Assembly (NCBI GenBank): GCA_023404495.1
Contig: JAEYBE010000003.1
Location: 1 to 64,000 of the forward strand
Direction: 5' to 3'
From: Actinomycetes bacterium
Lineage (GTDB): Bacteria; Actinomycetota; Thermoleophilia; Solirubrobacterales; JACPNS01
Length of the DNA: 64,000 nt
Part shown: piece after piece, positions 1 through 7,434 of the stretch
How positions within the stretch are numbered: the first letter of the stretch is position 1
How the letters are laid out: every line of letters begins with the position of its first letter
Made by a program: the position numbers and the translations under genes
Notes under the pieces: model-generated
What the model was told of the DNA's origin: nothing
The model's database searches: none
What the model saw: the letters and a program-made list of their open reading frames with translations, nothing else

Positions 1-73
1 GAAACACCGAGCCCCGCGTGTTGGGGTTGAGCTTGGCGTGAACGCAGGTGTCGCAGAGCCCGAAGCGTGCCAT
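1..73 (-). CDS. Small CxxC protein, N-terminal part only
   Basis: Reading leftward from an ATG at 73 gives 24 residues beginning MARFGLCDTC and containing NPNTRGSVF before the window edge cuts it. The Cys-x2-Cys pair followed by an NTRGS segment resembles a short actinobacterial zinc-binding protein family that I know only as uncharacterised. The frame is open to the edge. It diverges from yebC with only 21 bp between the two start codons, so both promoters must overlap the opposite gene or give leaderless transcripts. No function is assigned. Confidence 0.6.
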   Translation of the reverse strand, partial: MARFGLCDTCVHAKLNPNTRGSVF

Positions 74-79
74 CGGTCG

Positions 80-85
80 TAAACT
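80..85 (+). promoter_or_regulatory. Candidate -10 box for a leaderless yebC mRNA
   Basis: TAAACT lies 9 nt before the yebC ATG, and there is no purine-rich ribosome site between them. That spacing would start transcription at or next to the ATG. No convincing -35 is visible, and the space is shared with the divergent gene. Confidence 0.35.
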
Positions 86-94
86 ACCCGCGCT

Positions 95-844
95 ATGTCC
101 GGACATTCAAAATGGTCATCGATCAAGCACAAGAAGGGCGCCGCTGACAAGAAGCGCGGCGCGATGTTCACCAAACTCGCCCGGGCGATTCAGATCGCTG
201 CGCGTGACGGGGCAGACCCGAAGGGCAACGCCACACTCGCGTTGGCGATCCAGAAGGCCAAAGACGCCTCGATGCCCAAGGACAACATCGAGCGCGCAAT
301 CGCCAAGGGCGCGGGCCTCGACAAAGACGCCGACCAGATCGAAGAGGTCGTCTACGAGGGCTACGGCCCGGCGGGCGTGGCGCTGCTGATCCACTGTTAC
401 ACGGACAATCGCAACCGCACCGGGGCCGACGTGCGCAGCATCCTCAGCAAGAACGGTGGCTCGCTCGGGGAGCCGGGTTCGGTCGCCTACAACTTTGAAA
501 AGAAGGGTTCGATCATCGTCTCAACCGGCAATGCCAGCGAGGACGACCTGATGGTCGCGATCGACGCCGGCGCCGAAGACATCATCGAAGAAGACGACAT
601 CTTCGAGGTGGTCGCCGAACCGTCGGATTTCGCCGCGGTGCGTGAGGCGATCGAGGGCGCCGGAATCGCGATCGAGTCGGCAGACGTCCAGCAGCGCCCG
701 AAGAATCGCGTGCCCGTCGAAGACGGTGACGCGCCGAAAGTGTTCCGCGTGATCGACCTGCTCGAAGAGAACGACGACGTCAACGAGGTCGCCGCGAACT
801 TCGAAGTCTCCGACGCCGCGCTCGAGGCGCTCGCCGCCAGTTAG
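95..844 (+). CDS. yebC: YebC/PmpR-family protein
   Basis: This 249-residue protein starts with the family signature MSGHSKWSSIKHKKGAADKK and has the usual family length. The three-domain YebC layout fits: a basic N-terminal domain to about residue 80, then two mixed domains, with the conserved acidic middle (EEDDIFEV) and an ending on FEVSDAALEAL. YebC proteins are cytoplasmic; they were described as DNA-binding transcriptional regulators and more recently linked to relief of ribosome stalling. The ATG at 95 matches the family start. No Shine-Dalgarno precedes it, but TAAACT at 80-85 would act as a -10 box placing the transcript start close to the ATG, so a leaderless mRNA is likely (inference). 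Confidence 0.95.
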   Translation: MSGHSKWSSIKHKKGAADKKRGAMFTKLARAIQIAARDGADPKGNATLALAIQKAKDASMPKDNIERAIAKGAGLDKDADQIEEVVYEGYGPAGVALLIHCYTDNRNRTGADVRSILSKNGGSLGEPGSVAYNFEKKGSIIVSTGNASEDDLMVAIDAGAEDIIEEDDIFEVVAEPSDFAAVREAIEGAGIAIESADVQQRPKNRVPVEDGDAPKVFRVIDLLEENDDVNEVAANFEVSDAALEALAAS

Positions 845-977
845 CCGCGGAGCGGGACGGGAGCGCCGGACGGCCGTCCATGCCGCCCAGCTGAAGCTCA
901 CCGTCCTGCAATGCGGAATCCCGGGGGTTGGGAACGATCCGCGGTGCTTACTACTCAGTATCCAGAATGCGCCGGTT

Positions 978-1817
978 TCAAACCCCGCGCTGGATCGACT
1001 TGATGCGCGCCTTCTTCGCCTGCATGGCGGCCATCCTCGAGCTGATCTTGATCGAGGTGTTCGGCGTGAGCTTGTAACCCAGAATCAGGAGGTGCGCAAA
1101 CCACGGAAGCGTTACGACGCGCTTCTTCTTGGCGACACCGTCGAGCAGCTTTCTGACGCCCTTGTCGAGCGGCACGATCCCGCCGGGGATGCTCTCCTTG
1201 GCCTTTGTGTTGTCAAAGCCCGTTGAGCGCGCGTTGTCGTAGATCGCCGTGTCGATGAAGCCCGGGCAGAGCGCTGTGACCGTGACCCCCTTCGGTGCCG
1301 CTTCGACCCGCAGGGAATCGCACATGCCGACGACGCCGAATTTGACCGTGCTGTACGGGGAAAGCAGCGGTGCCGGTGTCAAGCCGGCCAGCGAGGCGGT
1401 GTTGACGATGTGGCCGTGACCCTGCTTGACCATGTGCCGGTATGCAGCGGACGTGCCGTAGGCGACGCCCTTGAGGTTGATGTCGATGATCGCGTCCCAA
1501 TCCTCGATCGGGATCTCCTCGACGTAACCCTGGACTGCGATGCCGGCGTTGTTGAAGATGAAGTCGATGCGACCATGCTTTTCGACCGTGTCATCGACCA
1601 GCTTGGTCACGGCGCCGCTGTCGGTGACGTCAAGCTTGTGCGCCTCGGCGTCCCCGCCGAGTCCCGCGACAACCTTCTGAACGCCCTCGAAATCGATGTC
1701 GGAGGCGACGACCGTCCCGCCGGCCCTGGCGATCTCCTGAGCGAAGCCCATGCCCAGGCCCGATGCGGCCCCAGTGATGACAGCAACCTTGTTGTTGAAC
1801 GTCTCTGCGTAGCTCAT
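978..1817 (-). CDS. SDR-family NAD(P)-dependent oxidoreductase
   Basis: A 279-residue classical short-chain dehydrogenase. The nucleotide-binding TGAASGLG is at residues 15-22, NNAG at 89-92, the catalytic Ser at 142 in ASLAG, and Tyr155/Lys159 in YSTVK. Asp40 after the second strand (VASD) favours NAD over NADP. The C-terminal ~60 residues (basic, with PWFAHLLILGYKL) could contact membrane or a lipid-like substrate; the substrate is unknown. It follows the M29 aminopeptidase on the same strand after a 52-bp gap, so it may be the last gene of that run or have its own promoter. Confidence 0.88.
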   Translation of the reverse strand: MSYAETFNNKVAVITGAASGLGMGFAQEIARAGGTVVASDIDFEGVQKVVAGLGGDAEAHKLDVTDSGAVTKLVDDTVEKHGRIDFIFNNAGIAVQGYVEEIPIEDWDAIIDINLKGVAYGTSAAYRHMVKQGHGHIVNTASLAGLTPAPLLSPYSTVKFGVVGMCDSLRVEAAPKGVTVTALCPGFIDTAIYDNARSTGFDNTKAKESIPGGIVPLDKGVRKLLDGVAKKKRVVTLPWFAHLLILGYKLTPNTSIKISSRMAAMQAKKARIKSIQRGV

Positions 1818-1869
1818 GGGCGCGAAGACTACACGCCGCGGTACACCGGTGTACCAAAGCTTGCCGGCG

Positions 1870-2976
1870 TCAGACCTTGAACTCGCCGTTCTCCTGCAGC
1901 AGCTCGCCGTCGACCTCGATGCGACCGCCCTGACGCAGGTCGCAGACGAGATCCCAGTGGATCGCGCTGTCGTTGACCCCGCCGGTCTCCGGGTAGCTCA
2001 TGCCGACGGCCATGTGCACGGTCCCGCCGATCTTTTCGTCAAGCAGAATCTCTTTGGTGCCGGTGGTGATGCCGTAGTTGGTGCCGATGCCGAGCTCGCC
2101 AAGCCTGCGGGCACCCTCGTCGGTGTCGAGCATCTTGATCAAGAAGTCCTCGCCCTGCTGGGCCTTGGCGTCGACGACCCTGCCGTCCTTGAATGTCAGC
2201 TCCACGCCGCTGACCTCGCGGCCGCCATACGTGGCGGGGAAGCTGAACGCGACGTGGCCGTTGACGGTGTCCTCGACAGGGCCGGTGAAGAACTCTCCGT
2301 CCGGCATGTTGTGCGTTCCGACGCACGGAATGAACTTGCGGCCCTCAATGCCGAGCGTGATGTCGGTGCCGCCGGGCGCAGTGATGTGGACCTCCTTGTG
2401 ACCCTCGATCCACTCGGCAAGGCGCTTGACCATGTCGCTCTGGCGCTGCCAGGCGGTGAGCGGCTCAGGGTCGGTCGCAAGACACGCGCCGTAAAAGAAG
2501 TCCTCGTACTCGGGGAGGCTCAGTCCGGCCTCGGCGGCGTAGGCCTGGGTCGGGAAGAGCGTCAGCGACCAGTTGTATTCGCCGTTGGCCGAGCGCTGCA
2601 TCGAGGCGTCCATCAAGGGCTTCCTCGCCGCGCTGACCATCGACTGCTTCATCGGGTCGACATTCGAGAGCGCACGCGGATTCGTGTCGGCCATGATCAC
2701 GATGCGGTTGTCGATGTTCTCGTAGATCCACTCCTGGGTCGGCGCGATCCACTTGAGCTGCTCTTCGGAGGCGTACTTGTAGAAGGCGCTCGCCTGCTCA
2801 GTCAGGCCGAGCTGCACGATCGGAAGTCCGCCGGCCTTCAAGACCTCTTCATAGACGGCCTGCACGATCGGCTCGGCCGCGACCTCAGACTGAATCACGC
2901 AAGTCTCCCCCTTATTCACGCCCGTCGAGTAATTGACGAGGATTTGGGCGAGGGCTTCGATGCGTGGGTCTCTCAT
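1870..2976 (-). CDS. M29 (thermophilic-type) metallo-aminopeptidase
   Basis: A 368-residue cytoplasmic aminopeptidase of the AmpS/AmpT family (peptidase M29), removing N-terminal residues from peptides with a two-metal centre. Candidate ligands by family motif are Glu228 in NMPDGEFF, Glu294 in GELGIG, His321 in GTVHMA, and His340/Asp342 in the HWD motif. Length matches the family. The ATG at 2976 overlaps the pdxT stop by 4 bp (ATGA), implying translational coupling to pdxT. There is no obvious metabolic link to vitamin B6; it may simply share the transcript. Confidence 0.92.
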   Translation of the reverse strand: MRDPRIEALAQILVNYSTGVNKGETCVIQSEVAAEPIVQAVYEEVLKAGGLPIVQLGLTEQASAFYKYASEEQLKWIAPTQEWIYENIDNRIVIMADTNPRALSNVDPMKQSMVSAARKPLMDASMQRSANGEYNWSLTLFPTQAYAAEAGLSLPEYEDFFYGACLATDPEPLTAWQRQSDMVKRLAEWIEGHKEVHITAPGGTDITLGIEGRKFIPCVGTHNMPDGEFFTGPVEDTVNGHVAFSFPATYGGREVSGVELTFKDGRVVDAKAQQGEDFLIKMLDTDEGARRLGELGIGTNYGITTGTKEILLDEKIGGTVHMAVGMSYPETGGVNDSAIHWDLVCDLRQGGRIEVDGELLQENGEFKV

Positions 2977-3506
2977 GCGATGAACTCCTGATGAATCGTG
3001 AGGTCTTGAGTCAGTTCGGGGTGAAACGTATACGCAGTGACGGCGCCGCTGCGCACACCGACGGGATCGCCCGCAAGCGTTGCGACGACACCAACCCCGG
3101 CCCCCACCCGAACAACCTTGGGGGCACGGATGAATACGCCGGGAAACTCGCCGCCGCCCGCGAGCGCGACCGAACCCTCAAAACTGTGGGCCTGCGGGCC
3201 GTAGGCATTGCGCTCGCAACTGATGTCGATCAGTCCGAGGTGCGCATCATCGAGCAGGATCGTTCCGGCGCATGTCGCAAGCACGGGCTTTCCCGATCCA
3301 ACGAACTCGCTGATCGGCGCCTCCAGGCCTTCGCGCTCGATGCCGAGCGTCATCGTCGTCGACTCGCCTCCAGGCAGGATCAGCGCGTCGAGGCCGGTGA
3401 GATCCGCCGGAACGCGTACTTCACGACCCCGCGCGCCGAGTGTCTCCAGCGCGCGCAGGTGATTCGAGAAACCACCCTGAAGCGCAAGGACACCGACGAG
3501 CGGCAG
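2973..3506 (-). CDS. pdxT: Pyridoxal 5'-phosphate synthase glutaminase subunit PdxT
   Basis: PdxT hydrolyses glutamine and channels ammonia to PdxS for PLP synthesis. The first ATG in frame (3353) would delete the conserved N-terminus. Reading back to a CTG at 3506 gives PLVGVLALQGGFSNHL, the expected start of the family, and no ATG, GTG or TTG lies between that CTG and the upstream in-frame stop. From the CTG the protein is 177 residues: PGGEST near 45-50, nucleophile Cys79 in TCAG, and His162/Glu164 in FHPE. AGGGG lies about 9 nt before the CTG. It follows the pdxS stop by 2 bp and overlaps the M29 start. The CTG start is unusual but best explains the protein. Confidence 0.88.
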   Translation of the reverse strand: MPLVGVLALQGGFSNHLRALETLGARGREVRVPADLTGLDALILPGGESTTMTLGIEREGLEAPISEFVGSGKPVLATCAGTILLDDAHLGLIDISCERNAYGPQAHSFEGSVALAGGGEFPGVFIRAPKVVRVGAGVGVVATLAGDPVGVRSGAVTAYTFHPELTQDLTIHQEFIA

Positions 3507-3508
3507 CG

Positions 3509-4405
3509 CTACCAGCCCCTGTTTGCCAGCAGTTCGGACTCTTCGAGCTTGCGGCTCTCAAGCGAGTCCATCGCGGCGCCAAGGCCCTCGGAGGCTGCAA
3601 GCACGCGGTCCGGATCGGCAAAGTGCGTTGTCGCCTCGACGATCGCACGGGCGCGCTTCTCGGGATCGGACGACTTGAAGATCCCCGAACCGACGAACAC
3701 GCCCTCAGCGCCCAGCTGCATCATCAGCGCAGCGTCGGCCGGCGTGGCGATCCCACCGGCGACGAAGAGCACGACCGGCAGAGCGCCCTTGAGCGCGACG
3801 TCACGCACGGTCTCAAGCGGCGCGCGCAATTCCTTGGCAGCAGCGGCCAGCTCGTTCTCATCGAGCACCGAAAGCTTCTTGATGTCGCCGCGGATCTGTC
3901 GGATGTGGCGTACCGCCTCCACGACGTCGCCGGTGCCGGCCTCCCCCTTGCTGCGGATCATCGCCGCGCCTTCGCCGATCCGGCGCAGTGCCTCACCGAG
4001 GTTGGTCGCGCCACAGACAAACGGCACCTTGAAGCCCCACTTGTCGATGTGATTGATCTCGTCGGCCGGCGTGAGCACTTCCGACTCGTCGATGTAGTCG
4101 ACTTCCAGAGCTTCGAGCACCTGCGCCTCGGCGAAGTGGCCGATGCGCGCCTTGGCCATAACCGGAATGGTCACGGACTCCTGGATTCCTCGGATCATCT
4201 CCGGCGCGCTCATGCGCGCGACGCCGCCATCGCGGCGGATGTCTGACGGGACGCGCTCAAGCGCCATCACCGCCGCAGCGCCTGCTGCTTCGGCGATACG
4301 CGCCTGCTCGGCGTCGACCACGTCCATGATCACGCCGCCGCGCAGCATCTCCGCCATGCCGGTCTTGACGCTGAAAGTTGCTTCTCGGGTGCCTTCTTGA
4401 CTCAT
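3509..4405 (-). CDS. pdxS: Pyridoxal 5'-phosphate synthase lyase subunit PdxS
   Basis: A 298-residue TIM-barrel synthase that makes PLP from ribose 5-phosphate, glyceraldehyde 3-phosphate and PdxT-delivered ammonia, in the dodecameric PdxS/PdxT complex. Active-site residues are visible: Asp28 (IMDVVD), the Schiff-base Lys85 (PVMAKARIGH) and Lys153 (RSKGEAGTG). Full length for the family with the usual C-terminal tail. Its stop is 2 bp before the proposed pdxT start; upstream, the GH3 gene ends 24 bp away, so it belongs to the same co-directional run. Confidence 0.97.
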   Translation of the reverse strand: MSQEGTREATFSVKTGMAEMLRGGVIMDVVDAEQARIAEAAGAAAVMALERVPSDIRRDGGVARMSAPEMIRGIQESVTIPVMAKARIGHFAEAQVLEALEVDYIDESEVLTPADEINHIDKWGFKVPFVCGATNLGEALRRIGEGAAMIRSKGEAGTGDVVEAVRHIRQIRGDIKKLSVLDENELAAAAKELRAPLETVRDVALKGALPVVLFVAGGIATPADAALMMQLGAEGVFVGSGIFKSSDPEKRARAIVEATTHFADPDRVLAASEGLGAAMDSLESRKLEESELLANRGW

Positions 4406-4429
4406 ACCCGGGAGATTAGTTTGTGCGGC

Positions 4430-5545
4430 TCAGCGTGCGAGGCGGCTCTTGAGTTCGATGATTCGCTCCGCGCCGCCGATGATTTGGTCGCGCTTCAAGC
4501 GACCGGCGCGCAGATCGTCCAGCAGCCTTCCGCGCGCACGCATCGCCACCCTCCAGGCCTGGCCCCAGAGCAGGACGTCGGCACCGGCTTTGATCGCCGA
4601 GCGGGCAGTGTTTGCACCCGGCCCGAACTGAGGTGTCTCAAGCGCATCGGTGATCGTCAGGCCCTTGAAGCCAGTCTCGCTGAGCATCGCGTAAGTCTTC
4701 TTCTCCAGCGACGCAGGCCGGTCGATGTCCAATCGCGGATAGCGCGCGCTCGAGATCATCACCATGCTCGGTGTCTCCGGGCACTGCCGGTACGCCTTGT
4801 TGTCCCCGTCGATCAAGGCTCGCGAGGCGCCGATCGTCACATCGCTGAAGTCAGTGTCGGCGCCCGCTCGTCCCAGTCCGGGGAAGTGCTTGAACGTGGC
4901 CGCAACGTCGTGCGTCTCGTTGCCGGCGGCGAATGCGCAGCCCGCGTCCGCGACGATCTTCGCGCTGCTGGAGTAGGACCGATTGCCGAGAAACGAGTTC
5001 TTCACCTTCACGACGTCGACCACCGGCGCGAGATTCACGTTGAAGCCGTACTTTGCCAGTGCCTTGCCGGTGGCTCGGCCCTGCCGAGAAGCCGTCGCCG
5101 CCGGATCGCTCGAGCGCCCGATCGAAGCCGGACTACGCGTCGGCGGGATCTGTGGGAGTCGCTGAACGATGCCGCCCTCCTGGTCGATCATCACGAAGAG
5201 CGGCGGCATTCCTCCGGCCTTGGCCCAGCGCTGGAGCTTGTCAATCGCGCGCTTGGCCACCGCGGGCGATGGCATGTTGTTGGTGAACAGAATCACGCCG
5301 CCGACGCGGCCCGCGCGCACCGCTCGAAGTACGGATTTGGGCGGCGTCGTGCCGACGTACCCGGTCGTGATCCGCTGGCCGATCAGCTGGGACGTCGTCA
5401 TCTTCTTCGCTGTCAATGTGGCAGCCGACCGCGCGTTCGACTTCGGCGCGTCGCGGTCAGACGCGGCGATCGCCACCCCCGCGCAGGCCGCGCCGATGAC
5501 CGCGACCGCGAGCAGCGCTTTGGCGCCGTTCCTCATGGCGCGCAA
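4430..5545 (-). CDS. Secreted/anchored glycoside hydrolase family 3 (NagZ-like)
   Basis: A 371-residue protein with an N-terminal hydrophobic segment (about 9-28), so exported or membrane-tethered. A GH3 N-terminal TIM barrel follows: DQEGG at 121-125, KHFPGLG at 219-225 and the nucleophile region TDAL with Asp300. NagZ enzymes release N-acetylglucosamine from peptidoglycan fragments. Two departures stand out. KHFPGHG has become KHFPGLG, and where NagZ proteins carry the Asp-Ser-His acid/base dyad this protein has Asp230-Thr-Asp232. The substrate is therefore less certain. It lies 11 bp after the metallo-hydrolase gene and 24 bp before pdxS. Confidence 0.85.
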   Translation of the reverse strand: MRAMRNGAKALLAVAVIGAACAGVAIAASDRDAPKSNARSAATLTAKKMTTSQLIGQRITTGYVGTTPPKSVLRAVRAGRVGGVILFTNNMPSPAVAKRAIDKLQRWAKAGGMPPLFVMIDQEGGIVQRLPQIPPTRSPASIGRSSDPAATASRQGRATGKALAKYGFNVNLAPVVDVVKVKNSFLGNRSYSSSAKIVADAGCAFAAGNETHDVAATFKHFPGLGRAGADTDFSDVTIGASRALIDGDNKAYRQCPETPSMVMISSARYPRLDIDRPASLEKKTYAMLSETGFKGLTITDALETPQFGPGANTARSAIKAGADVLLWGQAWRVAMRARGRLLDDLRAGRLKRDQIIGGAERIIELKSRLAR

Positions 5546-5556
5546 TCCGCGGATCC

Positions 5557-6210
5557 TCAGGCGAGCTTCGCGACGGCGGCCGCGAACTTGTCAGGGTCAC
5601 GCATGACGGGGCCATGCCCGAAGCAGACGACTTCCGGTCGCAGCTCTGCGAGCCGGCGCGCAGAGCGCCGGTTTTCCACCGGGTCTGGACTGAAAGACGG
5701 GAACGGCTCGCGCGGCTTACCGAACAGCAGCCACGGGTTGTAGCCCCACATCACATCGCCGCAGATGAGCACTCGGTCGCTTTCACGCCAGAAAGAGATG
5801 TGCCCCGGCGAGTGCCCCGGTGTGAAGAGGACTTCAAAGCCCGCTACCTCGTCGCCCTCGTTGAGCGCGCGGTCGACCTTGCACGGCTTGCAGCCGGACC
5901 AGATCATGCGCTCGCCGCGACCCGGGATTCTTCCGACCTGCTTGCCGATCTCAACTGCCGGAATGTCCTTCTCACCGACCCACATAGGGACATCAAGTTC
6001 GCGAAGCACGTGCGAGCTGCCGCCGTAATGATCGATGTGGGCGTGCGTCAGCGCGTGCGCCTTGACGCCGGCCTCGCGCGCCTGCGCGACGATCTTCTTG
6101 TGGTTGAAGGCGACGCCCGCGTCGATCAGCACGTCACCGACGACGTACTGATTGATCGAGTTCTGCGGCAAGCCGTCAAGCTGCCAGACATCCGGTGCGA
6201 CCTCACGCAT
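5557..6210 (-). CDS. Metallo-beta-lactamase-fold hydrolase
   Basis: A 217-residue soluble protein with the zinc motif THAHIDH (His56, His58, Asp60, His61), a later TPGHSPGH, CGDVMWG, and a final FGHGP histidine. All five strands of MBL ligands are present and the size is that of glyoxalase-II-like hydrolases. The substrate cannot be read from sequence. Its neighbours are the RpiR regulator (26 bp upstream) and the GH3 enzyme (11 bp downstream); co-regulation is likely. Confidence 0.85.
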   Translation of the reverse strand: MREVAPDVWQLDGLPQNSINQYVVGDVLIDAGVAFNHKKIVAQAREAGVKAHALTHAHIDHYGGSSHVLRELDVPMWVGEKDIPAVEIGKQVGRIPGRGERMIWSGCKPCKVDRALNEGDEVAGFEVLFTPGHSPGHISFWRESDRVLICGDVMWGYNPWLLFGKPREPFPSFSPDPVENRRSARRLAELRPEVVCFGHGPVMRDPDKFAAAVAKLA

Positions 6211-6236
6211 CGGGAGCCAATACTACGGGACTGAGG

Positions 6237-7193
6237 CTACTTGCCGCGGTAGGCGCGAATGCGCCCGCCGTAGACGTCCTGGTTGCTGGCGTAGAGCTCG
6301 TTGATCAGGCCTTGGACCACTGTCAACAGTCCGGTGTGCGAGCGCACGAACGACGGGCTGGTCGACGAGTAGTAGATGTGGTGTGTCGAGAGCTTTGCGA
6401 TCTCGCTCATCGATGCGTCGGTGATGCTGATCGAACGAGCCCCTCGGGTGCTTGCAAGTCGCATTGCACGCGTGACGATCGTGTGCGGTCGTCCGGCGCA
6501 GAAGCTGATCACCAGGGTGTCTTCATCGATCCGCGCCACGCGGTTGATCGAGTCCTGGGATGGGCTTGCGATCAGCTCGCAGCGATGCTCGAGCAGCATC
6601 AGCATGTGGCGCATGTAAGAGGCGAAGAATGCCATCTGGTCGGTGCCCACGACGAGGATCTGGCGTGAAGACGTGATTGCCTCAACTGCAGCTTCGAAGG
6701 TGGACCGGTCCATCCGGCGGGCCGTCTCTTCGATGTTGATCTGGTCGGCGGCAACGACCGATTCGGCAGCCGTGGGGTTCAGACCGAAGAGCGATCCGTT
6801 TGAGCCGGTCTCCTGCTCACGGCGAGTCGCGCGGTACTCCTCGCGAGCGGCAGTCTGCAGTTCGGGGAAGCCGTCAAAACCGAGCGCCTGGCTGAAGCGA
6901 ACGACCGTCGAGGAGGATGTCTGAACCTGCGCCGCCAGCTGTTCGGCGGTCTGAAAAGCAGACTCCTCGAGGTGGTCGATGATGTAGAGCGCAACGTCCC
7001 GCTGCGCACGAGAGCAGCCCTCGAGCTTGCCGCGGATCAGCTCGCTGAGTGTCAGCGGGTCCGGCTCGGCGTGCTTGGTCGCCTTGGAGGCCTTGATCGG
7101 CGAATCCGCCTTCGCGGCCGTCTTGTTCGAAGCGAGAGAATTCTTGGAAGCGGGTGCGGCGACCGGCTTCTCGGCGAGTGCGGCTTTGCTCAT
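6237..7193 (-). CDS. RpiR/MurR-family transcriptional regulator (HTH + SIS)
   Basis: From the ATG at 7193 the protein is 318 residues. A low-complexity Ala/Lys leader covers about residues 1-45. An RpiR HTH follows (SRAQRDVALYIIDH, then TAEQLAAQVQTSSSTVVRFSQALGFDGFPEL), and then a SIS sugar-phosphate-binding domain (ILVVGTDQMAFFA, VISFCAGRPHTIVTRAM, SISITD). Longer in-frame starts back to 7400 only add unlikely residues. Family members sense phosphosugars such as MurNAc-6-phosphate; next to a NagZ-like enzyme a cell-wall amino sugar is a reasonable guess. It heads the minus-strand run and diverges from the first giant protein gene, with a palindrome at 7299-7313 between them. Confidence 0.9.
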   Translation of the reverse strand: MSKAALAEKPVAAPASKNSLASNKTAAKADSPIKASKATKHAEPDPLTLSELIRGKLEGCSRAQRDVALYIIDHLEESAFQTAEQLAAQVQTSSSTVVRFSQALGFDGFPELQTAAREEYRATRREQETGSNGSLFGLNPTAAESVVAADQINIEETARRMDRSTFEAAVEAITSSRQILVVGTDQMAFFASYMRHMLMLLEHRCELIASPSQDSINRVARIDEDTLVISFCAGRPHTIVTRAMRLASTRGARSISITDASMSEIAKLSTHHIYYSSTSPSFVRSHTGLLTVVQGLINELYASNQDVYGGRIRAYRGK

Positions 7194-7278
7194 GCAGCGG
7201 GTTTTCGCCCCCGTCTGGGTATTCCCTTCCGATTCCTGAGCGCTCACTACGCAATTTCGACGTGGACGCCCGCGAAAG

Positions 7279-7307
7279 TTGACGCACAGCGGCGATCCGA
7301 GTCGAAT
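7279..7307 (+). promoter_or_regulatory. Candidate sigma-A promoter toward the first giant gene
   Basis: TTGACG (7279-7284) and TCGAAT (7302-7307) are separated by exactly 17 bp. Transcription would begin near 7314, leaving about 120 nt of leader before the chosen start of the giant gene. The -10 is imperfect (matches at T, AAT), so the call depends on spacing and on its overlap with the palindrome. Confidence 0.45.
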
Positions 7308-7313
7308 CGACTC
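7299..7313. promoter_or_regulatory. Perfect 15-bp palindrome, candidate operator
   Basis: GAGTCGA-A-TCGACTC is a perfect 7-bp inverted repeat around one central base. It sits in the rpiR/giant-gene intergenic region and covers the candidate -10 of the rightward promoter. A dimeric regulator bound here would block RNA polymerase. RpiR proteins commonly bind such sites next to their own gene, so the adjacent RpiR is the first candidate (inference). Confidence 0.5.
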
Positions 7314-7434
7314 AGGTTTTGTTGGGTTCCTACCGATGTGACAAACAGGTGGGCGCACCGGGGATGTTGTGTGCGAATCATTCACCCGCTTGCTGTGCAC
7401 TTCGCAAAAACAGTCAATGAGGACGACAAAACGA

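Noticed and set aside
868..879. GGACGGCCGTCC palindrome after yebC as a terminator
   Set aside because: It has no loop and no U-run, so it cannot act as an intrinsic terminator; possibly chance in GC-rich DNA.
1816..2991. A 391-residue plus-strand frame opposite the aminopeptidase
   Set aside because: Mirror of an established M29 gene with conserved motifs; typical GC-rich antisense frame.
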